A stretch of 64,000 nucleotides of DNA from RYN-230 sp963713815 (GTDB taxonomy: Bacteria > Actinomycetota > Actinomycetes > Streptosporangiales > Streptosporangiaceae): positions 226,935-290,934 of the forward strand of contig CAVQNH010000026.1 of the NCBI GenBank assembly GCA_963713815.1, in the 5' to 3' direction. A program made the translations under genes and the position numbers. Shown here piece by piece: positions 24,610 to 34,432 of this stretch. Each line of letters begins with the position of its first letter. Position 1 is the first letter of the stretch. Under the pieces are notes generated by a model. It saw nothing but the letters and a program-made list of their open reading frames with translations, was not told the DNA's origin and ran no database searches.

Positions 24610-27600
24610 GTGATGGAGTTGTTTCACCCGGCTGTTCGAAACTGGTTCGAGGGCAGGTTCCCAGCCGGGCCCACAGAGCCCCAGGCGGAGGGCTGGCAGG
24701 AGATCGCGGCCGGCCGCCATACGCTGATCGCCGCGCCGACCGGGTCCGGGAAGACCCTGGCGGCGTTCCTGGTCTGCATCGACCGCATCTACCGGGCCCA
24801 CGACGCGAACAGCCAGGCCCCCGCGCACGAGGCAGACAGCCAGACCCCCGAGGCGGGCTCCCCGGTGCCCGGCCCCCAGGCCGGGCCGCAGGTCGTGTAC
24901 GTGTCGCCGCTCAAGGCGCTGGCCGTGGACATCTGGCAGAACCTCGAGGCGCCGCTGGCCGAGATCGCCAAGACGGCAGCCCGGATGGGCCTGCCCGCCC
25001 CGGACATCCGGGTCGCGGTGCGGACCGGTGACACGGCCGCGGCGGAGCGCGCCGCGATGCTCAAGAACCCCCCGGACTTCCTGATCACCACCCCTGAGTC
25101 GCTGTACCTGCTGGTGACCGCGGAACGGAGCCGCGCGATGCTGGCCCCGGTCGGCACGGTCATCGTGGACGAGATCCACGCGGTCGCGGACAACAAGCGG
25201 GGCTCCCATCTGGCGCTCACCCTGGAGCGGCTGGAGCACCTGGCCGCCCAGCCGGTGCAGCGGATCGGCCTGTCCGCGACCCAGCGCCCCATCGAGACCG
25301 TCGCCCGGCTGCTGGTCGGCGCGGGCCCCGGCCGGTCGGCGCCGGACGGGTCGCCGCGGTGCGCGATCGTGGACTCCGGCCACCGCCGCGAGCTCGACCT
25401 GGCTCTCGAGCTGCCCGGCGACGAGCCCGGCGCGGTCGCCTCGGCAGAGCAGATGGACGAGATCCTGGACCTGATCGCCGGGCACGTGCTGGAGCACCGG
25501 ACGACGCTGGTGTTCGTCAACACCCGGCGGATGGCCGAGCGGATCGCCCACCAGCTGGGGGAGCGGCTGGGCGAGGGGCAGGTCGCCGCGCATCACGGCA
25601 GCCTGTCCAAGGACCGGCGGCAGCGGGTGGAGTCGCGGCTGCGCGGCGGTGACCTGCGGGCCCTGGTCGCGACCGCGTCGCTGGAGCTGGGGATCGACAT
25701 CGGGCCGGTCGAGCTGGTGTGCCAGATCGGCTCGCCGCGCAGCTTCGGCACCTTCCTGCAGCGGGTGGGCCGGTCCAACCACAGCCGCGGCGGGATCCCG
25801 GCCGGGCGGCTGTACCCCACGACCCGGGACGAGCTGGTGGAATCCGCGGCGCTGCTGCGCGGCGCCCGGTCCGGCCGGCTCGACGCCCTGCAGGTCCCGG
25901 ACTGCCCGCTGGACATCCTGGCCCAGCAGATGGTGGCGGAGTGCGCGGCCGAGGACTGGGCCGAGGACGACCTGCTGGCCCTGGTCCGCCAGGCCGCCCC
26001 GTTCGCGGGCCTGACCGCTGAGGACTTCGGCGAGGTCGCCGAGATGGTGTCCGAGGGCATCCGGACCGGCCGCGGCCGCCGGGCCGCCTACCTGCACCGG
26101 GACCGGGTGACCGGGCGGCTGGCCGGCCGGCGGGGCGCCCGCCTGGCCGCGCTCACCTCGGGCGGGGCGATCCCCGAGCTGGGTGACTACCGGGTGCTGG
26201 CCGAACCGGACGGCAGCCTGGTCGGCACGGTGAACGAGGACTGGGCGATCGAGTCCATGGCGGGCGACGTGTTCCTGCTCGGCACCACCTCGTGGCGGAT
26301 CCGCCGGGTCGAGCCGGGCGTGGTGCGCGTCGTCAACGCGCAGGGGGCGCCTCCCTCGGTGCCGTTCTGGCTGGGCGAGGCACCCGGCCGCACGGTGGAG
26401 CTGTCGGAGGAGGTCTGTGCCCTCCGCAAGGCGGTCGCCGAGCGGCTGGGCACCGGCGGGCCGTCTGAGGCCGTGGCCTGGCTGCAGGCCGACTGCGGGA
26501 TCGGCGCGGACGCCGCGGAAGTGATCACCGCCTACCTGGGCACCGCCCTGGCGCAGCTGGGGCTGCTCCCGGACATGGACACCATCGTGCTGGAACGGTT
26601 CTTCGACGAGAGCGGCGGGATGCAGCTGGTCGGGCACGCGCCGTTCGGGGCCCGGCTCAACCGGGCGCTCGGGCTGGCCCTGCGCAAGCGGTTCTGCGTC
26701 ACCTTCGACTTCGAGCTGCAGGCCGCGGCCAGCGACGACGCCATCCTGCTGTCGCTCGGGCCGCAGCACAGCTTCCCGCTGGAGCAGGTGCCCAAGTTCC
26801 TGGCCTCCAGGACCGTGGAGGGCGTGGTCCGGCAGGCCGTCCTCACCTCACCGATGTTCACGGCACGGTGGCGGTGGAACCTGAACCGGTCCCTGGCCGT
26901 CCTGCGGATGCGCGGCGGGAAGAAGAACCCGCCCGCGATCCAGCGGATGGAAGCCGATGACCTGATGGCCGCGGTGTTCCCGACCCTGGCCGCCTGCCAG
27001 GAAAACGTCGCGCCCGGCCCGCTGGAGATCCCCGATCATGTCCTGGTCCGCCAGACCCTGGAGGACTGCCTGCGTGAGGCCATGGACATCGACGGCCTGG
27101 CCGAGCTGGTGGGCGCGATCGAGTCGGGCCGGGTCACGGTCGTGGTGCGGGACACCACCGAGCCGTCGGTGCTCGCGCACGAGATCCTGAACGGCCGGCC
27201 GTTCACCTTCCTCGACGACGCCCCGCTCGAAGAACGCCGCAGCCGCGCGATACCGCTGCGCCGCGGCCTGCCCGTGGAACCCCACGAGCTGGGCCGGCTC
27301 GACCCCGAGGCCATCGAGCGGGTCGCCAGCCAGGTCCGCCCCGACCCGCGGGACGCCAACGAGCTGCACGACCTGCTGATGACGCTGACCGCGATCCGCC
27401 CGGACGCGGACTGGCAGGGCTGGTTCGAGGAGCTGGCCGGCGACCGCCGCGCGGTCAGCGTCTACGGGCCGGCCGGGGTGTTCTGGTGCGCGGTCGAACG
27501 CCGCCCCGCCATCGAGGCCCTGTTCCCGGACGCCGCCGTGGCGCCCGATCACCCCTGCCCCGTCGCCAGCTCCCCGCCCGACCCGGACGCGGCCGCGGCC

Positions 27601-28956
27601 GACATGCTCCGCGGCCACCTGGACTGCCGTGGCCCCTCGACGGTCACGGACCTGGCCCAGGCCACCGGCCTGCCGCCCGCTGACATCGGCATCGCGCTGG
27701 CCCGGCTGGAGGAGGAAGGCTTCGCTATCCGCGGCCGGTTCACCCAGGCCCGGGAAGACGCCGGGGCGCAGGCGGGGCCAGATAGCGGCACAGCCGAGGA
27801 ATTCTGCGCCCGGCGGCTGCTGGCCCGCATCCACGCCTACACCCGGCAGCGGCAGCGCCGCGAGATCGAGCCGGTCACCGCCCGGGACTTCATGCGGTTC
27901 CTGCTGCGCTGGCAGCACGTGGCGCCGGGCACCCAGGTCGAGGGGCGGCTCGGCGTGCTCAGCGTCATCGAGCAGCTGCAGGGCTACGAGCTGGCCGCGG
28001 GCGCGTGGGAGAACGCCGTCCTGGCCACCCGGGTGGAGGGTTACCGGCGCGAGTGGCTCGACGAGGTGTGCCTGTCGGGCCAGGTCATCTGGGGCCGGCT
28101 GTCGGTGCGCGACAGCGAGCCGGACCCGGTGCCGAAGCGCAGCGGGCTGGTCCCGTCCCGGGCCACCCCGATCACCCTGGCCATCCGTGATGACCTGCCC
28201 TGGCTGCTCCGCGCGGCCCGGGGTGACCTGGCCCCCGCCGAGCCCGGGCCCGGCCGCACCCAGGATGTGCTCGACGCCCTCCGCCAGCACGGGGCGCTGT
28301 TCCGGCCCGACCTGGCCACGGTCAGCGGCCGCCTGCCGGGGGAGGTGGAGGAGGCGCTGTGGGACGGCGTGGCCCGCGGCCTGATCACCGCCGACGGTTT
28401 CCGGGCGGTCCGGTCCCTGCTGCAGCGGTCCTCCGCGCACCGGGCCCAGCGGCCATCCGGGCTCCGCGGGCTGCGCCAGGGCCGGTCCCGGCCCGGCACT
28501 GCCTCGGCCGGGCGGTGGTCGCTGCTCCCGGTCCCGTCCGCCGGCGCCGACCCCGACGAGCTCGCCGAGGCCGTGGCCGAGCAGCTGATCGTCCGCTGGG
28601 GCGTGGTCTTCCACGATCTGCTGGCCCGGGAGAACCTCGCGGTGCCCTGGCGCGAGATCTTGTGGGCCCTGCGGCGCATGGAGGCCCGGGGCACCATCCG
28701 CGGCGGCCGGTTCGTGGCCGGGTTCAGCGGCGAGCAGTTCGCGCACCCGGACGCCCTCGACGTGCTGCGCACGGTCCGCAAGCAGCGTCCGGCCGGCGAG
28801 ACCGTCCGGATCTCCGCCGCTGACCCGCTGAACCTGACCAGCGTCGTGCTGCCCGGCCCGCGGGTCCCGGCCATCCCGTCGAACACCGTCACCTACGTCG
28901 ATGGGGCCGTGCCGCCCGGGACAACCAGCCCGGAGGCCGCCCGGACCGCCTCCTGA
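24610..28956 (+). CDS. lhr: large ATP-dependent helicase Lhr
   Basis: A 1448-residue superfamily 2 helicase of the Lhr type (about 1500 residues in mycobacteria), which translocates 3' to 5' on ssDNA and unwinds RNA:DNA hybrids in DNA repair. Motifs: Walker A APTGSGKT (about residues 42-49), motif Ia region VYVSPLKALAVD, motif II DEIH (about 187-190), motif III LSATQRP, then FVNTRRMAERIAHQLG, motif V TASLELGIDIG and motif VI QRVGRSNHSRGG. The following winged-helix and Lhr-core domain contains DFELQAAASDDAILLSLGPQ and TARWRWNLNRSLAVLR, and the long C-terminal domain is retained. GTG 24610 or ATG 24613 starts it. It appears complete and without frame breaks. Confidence 0.95.
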   Translation: MMELFHPAVRNWFEGRFPAGPTEPQAEGWQEIAAGRHTLIAAPTGSGKTLAAFLVCIDRIYRAHDANSQAPAHEADSQTPEAGSPVPGPQAGPQVVYVSPLKALAVDIWQNLEAPLAEIAKTAARMGLPAPDIRVAVRTGDTAAAERAAMLKNPPDFLITTPESLYLLVTAERSRAMLAPVGTVIVDEIHAVADNKRGSHLALTLERLEHLAAQPVQRIGLSATQRPIETVARLLVGAGPGRSAPDGSPRCAIVDSGHRRELDLALELPGDEPGAVASAEQMDEILDLIAGHVLEHRTTLVFVNTRRMAERIAHQLGERLGEGQVAAHHGSLSKDRRQRVESRLRGGDLRALVATASLELGIDIGPVELVCQIGSPRSFGTFLQRVGRSNHSRGGIPAGRLYPTTRDELVESAALLRGARSGRLDALQVPDCPLDILAQQMVAECAAEDWAEDDLLALVRQAAPFAGLTAEDFGEVAEMVSEGIRTGRGRRAAYLHRDRVTGRLAGRRGARLAALTSGGAIPELGDYRVLAEPDGSLVGTVNEDWAIESMAGDVFLLGTTSWRIRRVEPGVVRVVNAQGAPPSVPFWLGEAPGRTVELSEEVCALRKAVAERLGTGGPSEAVAWLQADCGIGADAAEVITAYLGTALAQLGLLPDMDTIVLERFFDESGGMQLVGHAPFGARLNRALGLALRKRFCVTFDFELQAAASDDAILLSLGPQHSFPLEQVPKFLASRTVEGVVRQAVLTSPMFTARWRWNLNRSLAVLRMRGGKKNPPAIQRMEADDLMAAVFPTLAACQENVAPGPLEIPDHVLVRQTLEDCLREAMDIDGLAELVGAIESGRVTVVVRDTTEPSVLAHEILNGRPFTFLDDAPLEERRSRAIPLRRGLPVEPHELGRLDPEAIERVASQVRPDPRDANELHDLLMTLTAIRPDADWQGWFEELAGDRRAVSVYGPAGVFWCAVERRPAIEALFPDAAVAPDHPCPVASSPPDPDAAAADMLRGHLDCRGPSTVTDLAQATGLPPADIGIALARLEEEGFAIRGRFTQAREDAGAQAGPDSGTAEEFCARRLLARIHAYTRQRQRREIEPVTARDFMRFLLRWQHVAPGTQVEGRLGVLSVIEQLQGYELAAGAWENAVLATRVEGYRREWLDEVCLSGQVIWGRLSVRDSEPDPVPKRSGLVPSRATPITLAIRDDLPWLLRAARGDLAPAEPGPGRTQDVLDALRQHGALFRPDLATVSGRLPGEVEEALWDGVARGLITADGFRAVRSLLQRSSAHRAQRPSGLRGLRQGRSRPGTASAGRWSLLPVPSAGADPDELAEAVAEQLIVRWGVVFHDLLARENLAVPWREILWALRRMEARGTIRGGRFVAGFSGEQFAHPDALDVLRTVRKQRPAGETVRISAADPLNLTSVVLPGPRVPAIPSNTVTYVDGAVPPGTTSPEAARTAS

Positions 28957-28970
28957 AGGTCCCCGGGATC

Positions 28971-29020
28971 CGTGATCATGGGATCACTGGGGCCAGGGCA
29001 ACAGCAAGCCCATGATCACG
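28971..29020. terminator. long inverted repeat between convergent genes
   Basis: CGTGATCATGGG (28971-28982) and CCCATGATCACG (29009-29020) are perfect 12-bp arms around a 26-nt loop. The left arm can also form a smaller hairpin, GTGAT-CATGGG-ATCAC. It lies between the convergent lhr and acyl-CoA dehydrogenase genes, the usual place for a bidirectional terminator, though there is no U-tract. Confidence 0.5.
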
Positions 29021-29146
29021 ATCACGGTGCGAGGCGTGAGGGGCTGGTGTGGCGAGAGGGACTGGCGATGCGACGCTGAGGCGCGGGCTGGTGCACAGCC
29101 GGGGCGGGGCGCTCTCCACAAGCACTGTTCAGGACGAACGCGCTGC

Positions 29147-30322
29147 TCACACGAAAGCACTGAGGCCGGTGATGGCCCGGCCGACCAGGAGGGTGTTGAT
29201 CTCGCGGGTGCCCTCGTAGGAGTAGATCGCCTCGGCGTCGGCGACGAAGCGGCCGACCTGGTTCTCCAGCAGGATGCCGTTGCCGCCGAGCAGCTCACGC
29301 GCGTAGCCGACGGTTTCCCGCATCCGTACCGTGCAGAACGCCTTGGCCAGCGCCGAGTGCTCGTCGGCCGCCGTCCCCTCCGCCTGCAGCTGGGACAGCC
29401 GGGCGCACAGGCAGGCCGAGGACGTGATGTTGGCCAGCATCCGCACCAGCAGGTCCTGCACCAGCTGGAATCCCGCGATCGGCCGGCCGAACTGCTGCCG
29501 CTCCTTCGCGTACGCGAGCGCGTGCTCGTACGCCCCGCGGGCACACCCCACCGCCTGCCAGGCCACCCCCGCGCGGGTCAGCCGCAGCACCTTGGCCGTC
29601 TCCCGGAACGAGCTTGCTTTCTGCAAACGGTTCGCTTCAGGCACCCGGACCCCGTCCAGCGTGATGTGGGCGTTCTGGACGACCCGCAGCGCGATCTTGT
29701 CGTGCATCTTCATGGCCGAGAAGCCCGGTGTGCCCTGCTCCACCACGAAGCCCTTGACCTGGCCGTCGGCCACGTCCCGGGCCCAGATGATGGTGTAGTC
29801 GGCGAACGTGGCGTTGCCGATCCATTTCTTCTGCCCGTCCAGGACCCAGTCGGCGCCGTCGCGGCGCGCGGTGGTGGTGAGGCCGCCCGCGACCCCGGAG
29901 CCGACGTCCGGCTCGGTCAGCCCGAACGCGCCGATCTTCTCCATCCGGGCCATCTCCGGCAGCCACCGCTGCTTCTGTTCCTCGGAGCCGAGCAGGTAGA
30001 TCGACCCCATCGCGAGGCCGCTGTGCACGCCCATGAACGTGGAGATCGACGGGTCGGTCCGGGCCAGCTCCATCGCGATCATCCCGTCCAGGAACGGGCC
30101 GCCGCCCGGGCAGCCGTAGCCGTCGTAGGCCGTGCCGGCGATGCCCAGCCCCGCGAACGCCGGGATCAGGTCGTACGGGAACTCCTCCCGGGTCCAGTAG
30201 TGGTTGATGACCGGCTCGATCTCCTTGGTCATGAACTCCCGGGTGCGCTGGAGTGTGGCCCGGCCGCGGTCGTCCAGCAGCTGCTCCAGGCCGTAGAAGT
30301 CGGCCTCGGCGGCGTTGGCCAT
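29147..30322 (-). CDS. acyl-CoA dehydrogenase (glutaryl-CoA dehydrogenase-like)
   Basis: A 391-residue FAD-dependent acyl-CoA dehydrogenase. It shows the N-terminal helical domain, the FAD-loop FGLTEPDVGSGVAGGLTTTA and WVLDGQKKWIGNATFADYTI, then the C-terminal helical domain with RQQFGRPIAGFQLVQDLLV and the motif IYSYEGTREINTLLVGRAI. The Glu of YEGT is the catalytic base in glutaryl- and several short-chain acyl-CoA dehydrogenases. It is the last gene of the polyhydroxyalkanoate operon, 29 bp after phaZ, suggesting it processes acyl-CoA formed from or destined for the polymer. Confidence 0.9.
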   Translation of the reverse strand: MANAAEADFYGLEQLLDDRGRATLQRTREFMTKEIEPVINHYWTREEFPYDLIPAFAGLGIAGTAYDGYGCPGGGPFLDGMIAMELARTDPSISTFMGVHSGLAMGSIYLLGSEEQKQRWLPEMARMEKIGAFGLTEPDVGSGVAGGLTTTARRDGADWVLDGQKKWIGNATFADYTIIWARDVADGQVKGFVVEQGTPGFSAMKMHDKIALRVVQNAHITLDGVRVPEANRLQKASSFRETAKVLRLTRAGVAWQAVGCARGAYEHALAYAKERQQFGRPIAGFQLVQDLLVRMLANITSSACLCARLSQLQAEGTAADEHSALAKAFCTVRMRETVGYARELLGGNGILLENQVGRFVADAEAIYSYEGTREINTLLVGRAITGLSAFV

Positions 30323-30351
30323 GAGAGTCCTCCCAGGGAGTTCGAGACGGT

Positions 30352-31257
30352 CTAGCCTGCCCGGCCACTACCCGCGCCGGCGGACAGGAACCGGCTGATC
30401 ACCGGCGCGACCTCGGCCGCCTCGGTGACCAGGCCCAGGTGGCCGCCGTGGAACACGTGCAGCTGCGAGCGGGGGATCAGCGTGTGCATCAGCCGGGCAT
30501 TGGCCAGCGGGATCAGCGGGTCGTCATCGCCGGACACGATCAGGGCCGGCTGGCGGATGAGCGGCAGGAACGGCAGGCTCGTCCAGCCCGCCCCGGCCGC
30601 GAGCTGGTAGAGGTAGCCCCGCGGGGCGCCGACCCGGCTCTCGGCGTGCATCAGCGCACTGACCCGGTCCGGCTCGGTGCGCGCCGAACCGCCGTAGAGG
30701 TCGGCGGCGACCTCCCGCATGTAGTCCCGGTCCAGGTAGCGGCGGGGGGTGACCATCCGGGCCAGCACCGCCGGCCGGGCCGGCACCATCAGCGACCCGG
30801 TCGCCGTGCTGGCCAGCACCAGGCGGCGGCAGCGTCCCCGCTGGACCACCGCGAAGTGCTGGGCGACCGCCCCGCCCCAGGAGATGCCGAGCACGTCGGC
30901 CTGGCCATAGCCGAGCTCGGACAGCAGCCGGGCCATCAGGCGGCACAGGCCGGTGAAACGGTACGGCCGGGCGGGCAGCGGGGAACCGCCGACCCCGGGA
31001 ACGTCGAAGCGGATGACGCCGAGCGCGGGATCAAGCTGGTCGACGAACGGCTGCAGCAGCTCCAGGCTGGCGCCGATGCCGTTGACCAGCAGCAGGGGCA
31101 CGCCCCCGCCGGTCCCGGGCCGGACCGTGACGCGCAGCGGCTGGCCATCGACCACGATGCTGCGCATCGCCGGGGGCCCCGTGCGTGCCGGACCGGTGCT
31201 GCCCGGACTGGTGCTGCCCGGACCGGTGCTGCCCGGACTGGTGCTGCTGATCGGCAT
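30352..31257 (-). CDS. phaZ: alpha/beta hydrolase, probable intracellular PHA depolymerase
   Basis: A 301-residue alpha/beta hydrolase. After a repetitive Ser/Pro/Gly/Thr leader (SPGSTGPGSTSPGSTGPA, an 18-residue low-complexity stretch) it shows the oxyanion region LLLVNGIGASLELL, the lipase box VLGISWGGAVAQHF (Ser nucleophile in GISWG), the acid VSGDDDPLIP and the His in FHGGHLGLVTEA. NGIGA...GISWGG is characteristic of medium-chain PHA depolymerases. It sits 7 bp after phaC, matching a polymer synthesis/turnover operon. The leader repeats could vary in copy number. The true start may be the Met at RSIVVDG (about residue 31). Confidence 0.82.
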   Translation of the reverse strand: MPISSTSPGSTGPGSTSPGSTGPARTGPPAMRSIVVDGQPLRVTVRPGTGGGVPLLLVNGIGASLELLQPFVDQLDPALGVIRFDVPGVGGSPLPARPYRFTGLCRLMARLLSELGYGQADVLGISWGGAVAQHFAVVQRGRCRRLVLASTATGSLMVPARPAVLARMVTPRRYLDRDYMREVAADLYGGSARTEPDRVSALMHAESRVGAPRGYLYQLAAGAGWTSLPFLPLIRQPALIVSGDDDPLIPLANARLMHTLIPRSQLHVFHGGHLGLVTEAAEVAPVISRFLSAGAGSGRAG

Positions 31258-31264
31258 CGGGCGG

Positions 31265-33003
31265 CTACCGGTCCAGGACGTACAGGCCAGGCGCGGCGTC
31301 CAGGGGACTGAACTGGCTGCTGCCCAGCCCGCCGGGCCGGTCCTTCTCCCCGCCGCTGCGCGCGGCCAGCCACGACGAATAGTCCGGCCACCAGCTGCCC
31401 GGCACGGTCTCGGCGGTCTTCAGCCAGTCCCGGGGGTCGGCCGGGTTGGTGGCCGACACCTGGAACCGGGCTTTCTTGTTGCCGGGCGGGTTGACCATCG
31501 ACGCGATGTGCCCGCTGCTGGACAGCACGAACCGGACGTCCCCGCCGAGCAGCTGGGTGGTCCGGTAGCAGGCCTGCCACGGGCACAGGTGATCGGCGAT
31601 ACCCGCGATCACGTAAGCGTCCACGTCCACCCGGGACAGGTCCACCGGCGAGCCGAGCATCGTCGCGGTGCCCGGCTTGGCCAGCGCCCGGTCCAGGACC
31701 AGCTCGATGAAGTCGCGGTGCAGCGCGGCCGGCATCCGGGTGGTGTCGGCGTTCCAGTACAGGATGTCGAACGGCGGCGGGGCCTGGCCCTGCAGGTAGT
31801 TGTTGACCCAGTAGGTCCAGATCAGGTCGTTGGGGCGGAGCCAGGCGAACACCTCCGCCAGCGACCGGCCGTCCAGGTAGCCGCGGGCCCGCGGACGCGG
31901 CTATGGCCATCGCGGCCGTGTCCTCGTCGATGAGCGCGGCGACCGTGCCCTCGGGGGTCTGGTCGAGCACCGTCACCCCGAGATACAGCGTGGCGAGCTG
32001 GTCCAGCCGGCCGGTGGCGCTGAGGTGAGGCGGCCACCATGGACGACACGATGCCGCCGGAGCACAGCGCGAAGATGCTGGCCTGCTCGGCCCCGCAGAT
32101 GGACCGGGCCAGCTCCAGCGCGTCCGCCACCGCCTGGCCGTAGGCATCCAGGCCCCAGTCCCGGTGCCGGGCGTCAGGGTTGCGCCACGAGATGGCGAAC
32201 ACCTGATGGCCCTGCGACACCAGGTACTCAGCCAGGCTGCGTCCGGGCGAAAGATCCGTTATATAGAACTTGTTGATCATCGGGGGAACGATGACCAGCG
32301 GGTACTGGTGCACCCGCGGGGTGGTGGGCTCGTACTGGATCAGCTCGCAGATGTCGGTGCGCGCCACGACCGCCCCGGGGGTGACGGCCAGATCGCGGCC
32401 CACCTCGAACGCGTCCGGCGACACCATCGCCGGGATCCGGGGGGCGGTGGAGAGATCCGACGCCAGCGCGCGGGCGCCGCGCACCGCGCTCAGCCCGCCG
32501 GTGTCGATGAGCGCCTTCCAGGCGACCGGGCTGATCAGCGGGTTGTTGCTGGGCGCGGCCGCGTTGACCAGGTTCCGGACGATGAACCCGGCGCGCTCGG
32601 CGTCCCGCCAGCCCAGTTCCGCATCGGCCAGCAGCGACTCGGCCGCCGCGGCCCCGGCCAGGTACAGCTGCACGATCCGCCTGAGGAAGGGGTTCTGCGT
32701 CCATGCCGGGTCGGTGAACCGCCGGTCGCGCGGCGCGGGGGCCAGGGCCGAGCGGCCGGCCGTGATCCGGCCCAGCTCGGTGCCCAGCGCCGCCGCACGC
32801 CGGGCCACGGACCGCGGCTGGCGGGCCAGGTGCAGGCCCAGCCGGAGCACCGACCCGTCGGGCTGGAACCGGTGCAGCACCCCGAGGGCCGCGTCCGACA
32901 GCAGCAGGTCCAGCGCGGGTACGCCCTCCGCCGCGTCGGCGAAGGCGTCGGAGGAGCCGGGGGAGTCGCCGGGGTCGCGGCGGTCCCCTTCGGCCGGGCT
33001 CAC
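31265..33003 (-). CDS. phaC: poly(3-hydroxyalkanoate) synthase, frame broken twice
   Basis: Class I/II-type PHA synthase, which polymerises hydroxyacyl-CoA into storage granules. Conserved elements: TDPAWTQNPFLRRIVQLYL, VNAAAPSNNPLISPVAWKA, TTPRVHQYPLVIVPPMINKF, then ISWRNPDARHRDWGLDAY, the catalytic lipase-like box IFALCSGGIVSSMVAA (Cys nucleophile), the Asp in YVIAGIADHLCPW and the His in LSSSGHIASMVNPP. One extra T near 32028 (just after the catalytic region) and one extra G near 31889 split the coding frame. Removing both gives 578 residues, the normal size. GTG 33003 overlaps the stop of a 37-residue ORF as GTGA. Expressed function depends on whether the breaks are real. Confidence 0.87.
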
Positions 33004-33113
33004 GACCGCTCCGGCCCGGCCGCGCCGGCCTGGCCGCCCGGCCGCAGGGCCGGCCGTTCCCAGTGCCCGGCCCGTGCCGCCTGCGCCTGCACCATCCCGG
33101 CCAGGTGTGTCAT
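33000..33113 (-). CDS. 37-residue ORF coupled to phaC
   Basis: ATG 33113 has a strong GGAGAGGAG ribosome site. It encodes THLAGMVQAQAARAGHWERP followed by a Gly/Ala/Arg-rich tail, and its TGA overlaps the phaC GTG (GTGA). phaC itself has no other good ribosome site, so coupled translation is likely. An amphipathic phasin-like granule peptide is imaginable but not supported by any motif. Confidence 0.5.
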   Translation of the reverse strand: MTHLAGMVQAQAARAGHWERPALRPGGQAGAAGPERS

Positions 33114-33275
33114 CGCCGGCTCCTCTCCCTTGAGACCGGCGGCCAACTCCGAGCCTTCATCCCATGCTGCGCCGGGTGGCACTGTCAAGACATCGACGGG
33201 GAGGGCGCGCCGAGGCCCCGGGCCGCCCGGCGCGCCGGGGTGGTGCCGGCGAGGGCCGGCGGCCAGGATAGGCGC

Positions 33276-33737
33276 ATGGGAGTGCTCCGGTTCACGACGC
33301 AGTTGCAGCCCCGTGGCAACGCCTCCGCGGTGGTGCTCGACGATGACCAGGTCGCGGTCGTGGGGGAGGGCGCCAAGCGGTTCCCGGTCGTGGCGACCGT
33401 CAACGGCTACACATGGCGGACGAGCGTGACCCGGATGAAGGGCGAGTTCCTGCTCGGCCTCAGCCGGGAGGTCCGCGACGGTACCGGCGCCCAGATCGGC
33501 GACGAGGTCGAGGTGACCGTCGAGCTCGACCAGGCCCCCCGCGAGGTCGAGGTGCCCGAGGCGCTGGCGGCGGCCCTGGCGGCCGACCCGGACGCCAGCG
33601 CGACCTTCGAGCGCCTGGCCTTCACCCACCGGAAGGAGTACGCCCGCTGGGTCGCGGAGGCCAAGCGGGACGAGACCCGGCAGCGGCGCGTGGAGCAGGC
33701 GGTCGAGATGATCCGGTCCGGCCAGACCCGCAGCTGA
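33276..33737 (+). CDS. DUF1905 / YdeI-OmdA-like protein
   Basis: A 153-residue protein. The N-terminal DUF1905 barrel contains LRFTTQLQPRGNASAVVLDD and FPVVATVNGYTWRTSVTRMK, with GDEVEVTVELDQAPREVEVP at its end. The C-terminal helical OmdA-like part has AFTHRKEYARWVAEAKRDET, where the HRKEY.RWI.EAK motif is diagnostic. Family members are small stress or bacteriocin-protection proteins of poorly known function. Single gene, ATG 33276. Confidence 0.88.
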   Translation: MGVLRFTTQLQPRGNASAVVLDDDQVAVVGEGAKRFPVVATVNGYTWRTSVTRMKGEFLLGLSREVRDGTGAQIGDEVEVTVELDQAPREVEVPEALAAALAADPDASATFERLAFTHRKEYARWVAEAKRDETRQRRVEQAVEMIRSGQTRS

Positions 33738-33837
33738 CGGGCGAGACCCGGATGCCCGGACGACCAGCCCGCGTGCGGCACGCGACGCCGTCCGGCGTGA
33801 GGCCTGCCAGCTGAACTAGGGCCACCTGGCGGCGCGG

Positions 33838-34401
33838 TCAGTTCTGGAGCTGGCGGAGGATACGGGCGAGGTGGTCGCGGTCGGCCGGGCTGAGCCGGTC
33901 GAAGACCCGTTCGGCCTCGGTGCCGCGCGCCGCGCGGATCCCGCGGAGCACGGTGGTGCCGTGCTCGGTCAGCTCGGCGAGCGTGGCCCGCCGGTCGCTG
34001 GGGTCGGGCCGCCGTTCGACCAGGCCGCGGGATTCGAGGGCGTCGACGACCTCGGTGGCCGAGCGCGGCGCGATATGCAGGCGCCCCGAAAGGTCGGACA
34101 GGCGTATCGCCCCGTGGTGGTTCAGCACGCGCAGGGCCCGGAACTGGGACGGGTTGATGTCCCAGGGGGCCAGGGTCTCCTGGGACGTCTCGCGGAGCTT
34201 GCGCGAGACGGACAGGAAAGCGTCGGCCAGCGACTCGTCAGTGCCGGTCTGGTCGGCACCACCGCCGCTCTGGCCGGGACCGCCGGCCTGCCCGGGACCG
34301 CCGGAGTCGTCACCGCCGGCCTGCCCGGCACCCTCCGGGCCGGCGCCGGTCCGGCCGCTGCGGATGCCGGGCTGGCCCGCGGTCCCGCTGCCCTGGATCA
34401 C
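33838..34401 (-). CDS. MarR-family transcriptional regulator
   Basis: A 187-residue MarR regulator. The first 55 residues are Gly/Gln-rich and disordered. The winged helix follows: LAPWDINPSQFRALRVLNHH, IRLSDLSGRLHIAPRSATEV (recognition region) and the wing VERRPDPSDRRATLAELTEHG with the conserved DxRR motif. C-terminal helices form the dimer interface. It is divergent from an ABC exporter gene, with an inverted-repeat operator between them, so it most likely represses the exporter and itself until a drug-like ligand binds. Confidence 0.93.
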   Translation of the reverse strand: MIQGSGTAGQPGIRSGRTGAGPEGAGQAGGDDSGGPGQAGGPGQSGGGADQTGTDESLADAFLSVSRKLRETSQETLAPWDINPSQFRALRVLNHHGAIRLSDLSGRLHIAPRSATEVVDALESRGLVERRPDPSDRRATLAELTEHGTTVLRGIRAARGTEAERVFDRLSPADRDHLARILRQLQN

Positions 34402-34432
34402 GGGAATAGCTTACCAGGGACTACCGTTGTAC

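Noticed and set aside
24466..26769. A very long open frame on the minus strand opposite lhr (767 codons) and similar long antisense frames elsewhere (for example opposite 9708-11561 and 34745-36403)
   Set aside because: High-GC codon bias leaves antisense frames open. Their translations are Arg/Gly/Pro-rich with no motifs, while the sense strand encodes complete known proteins.
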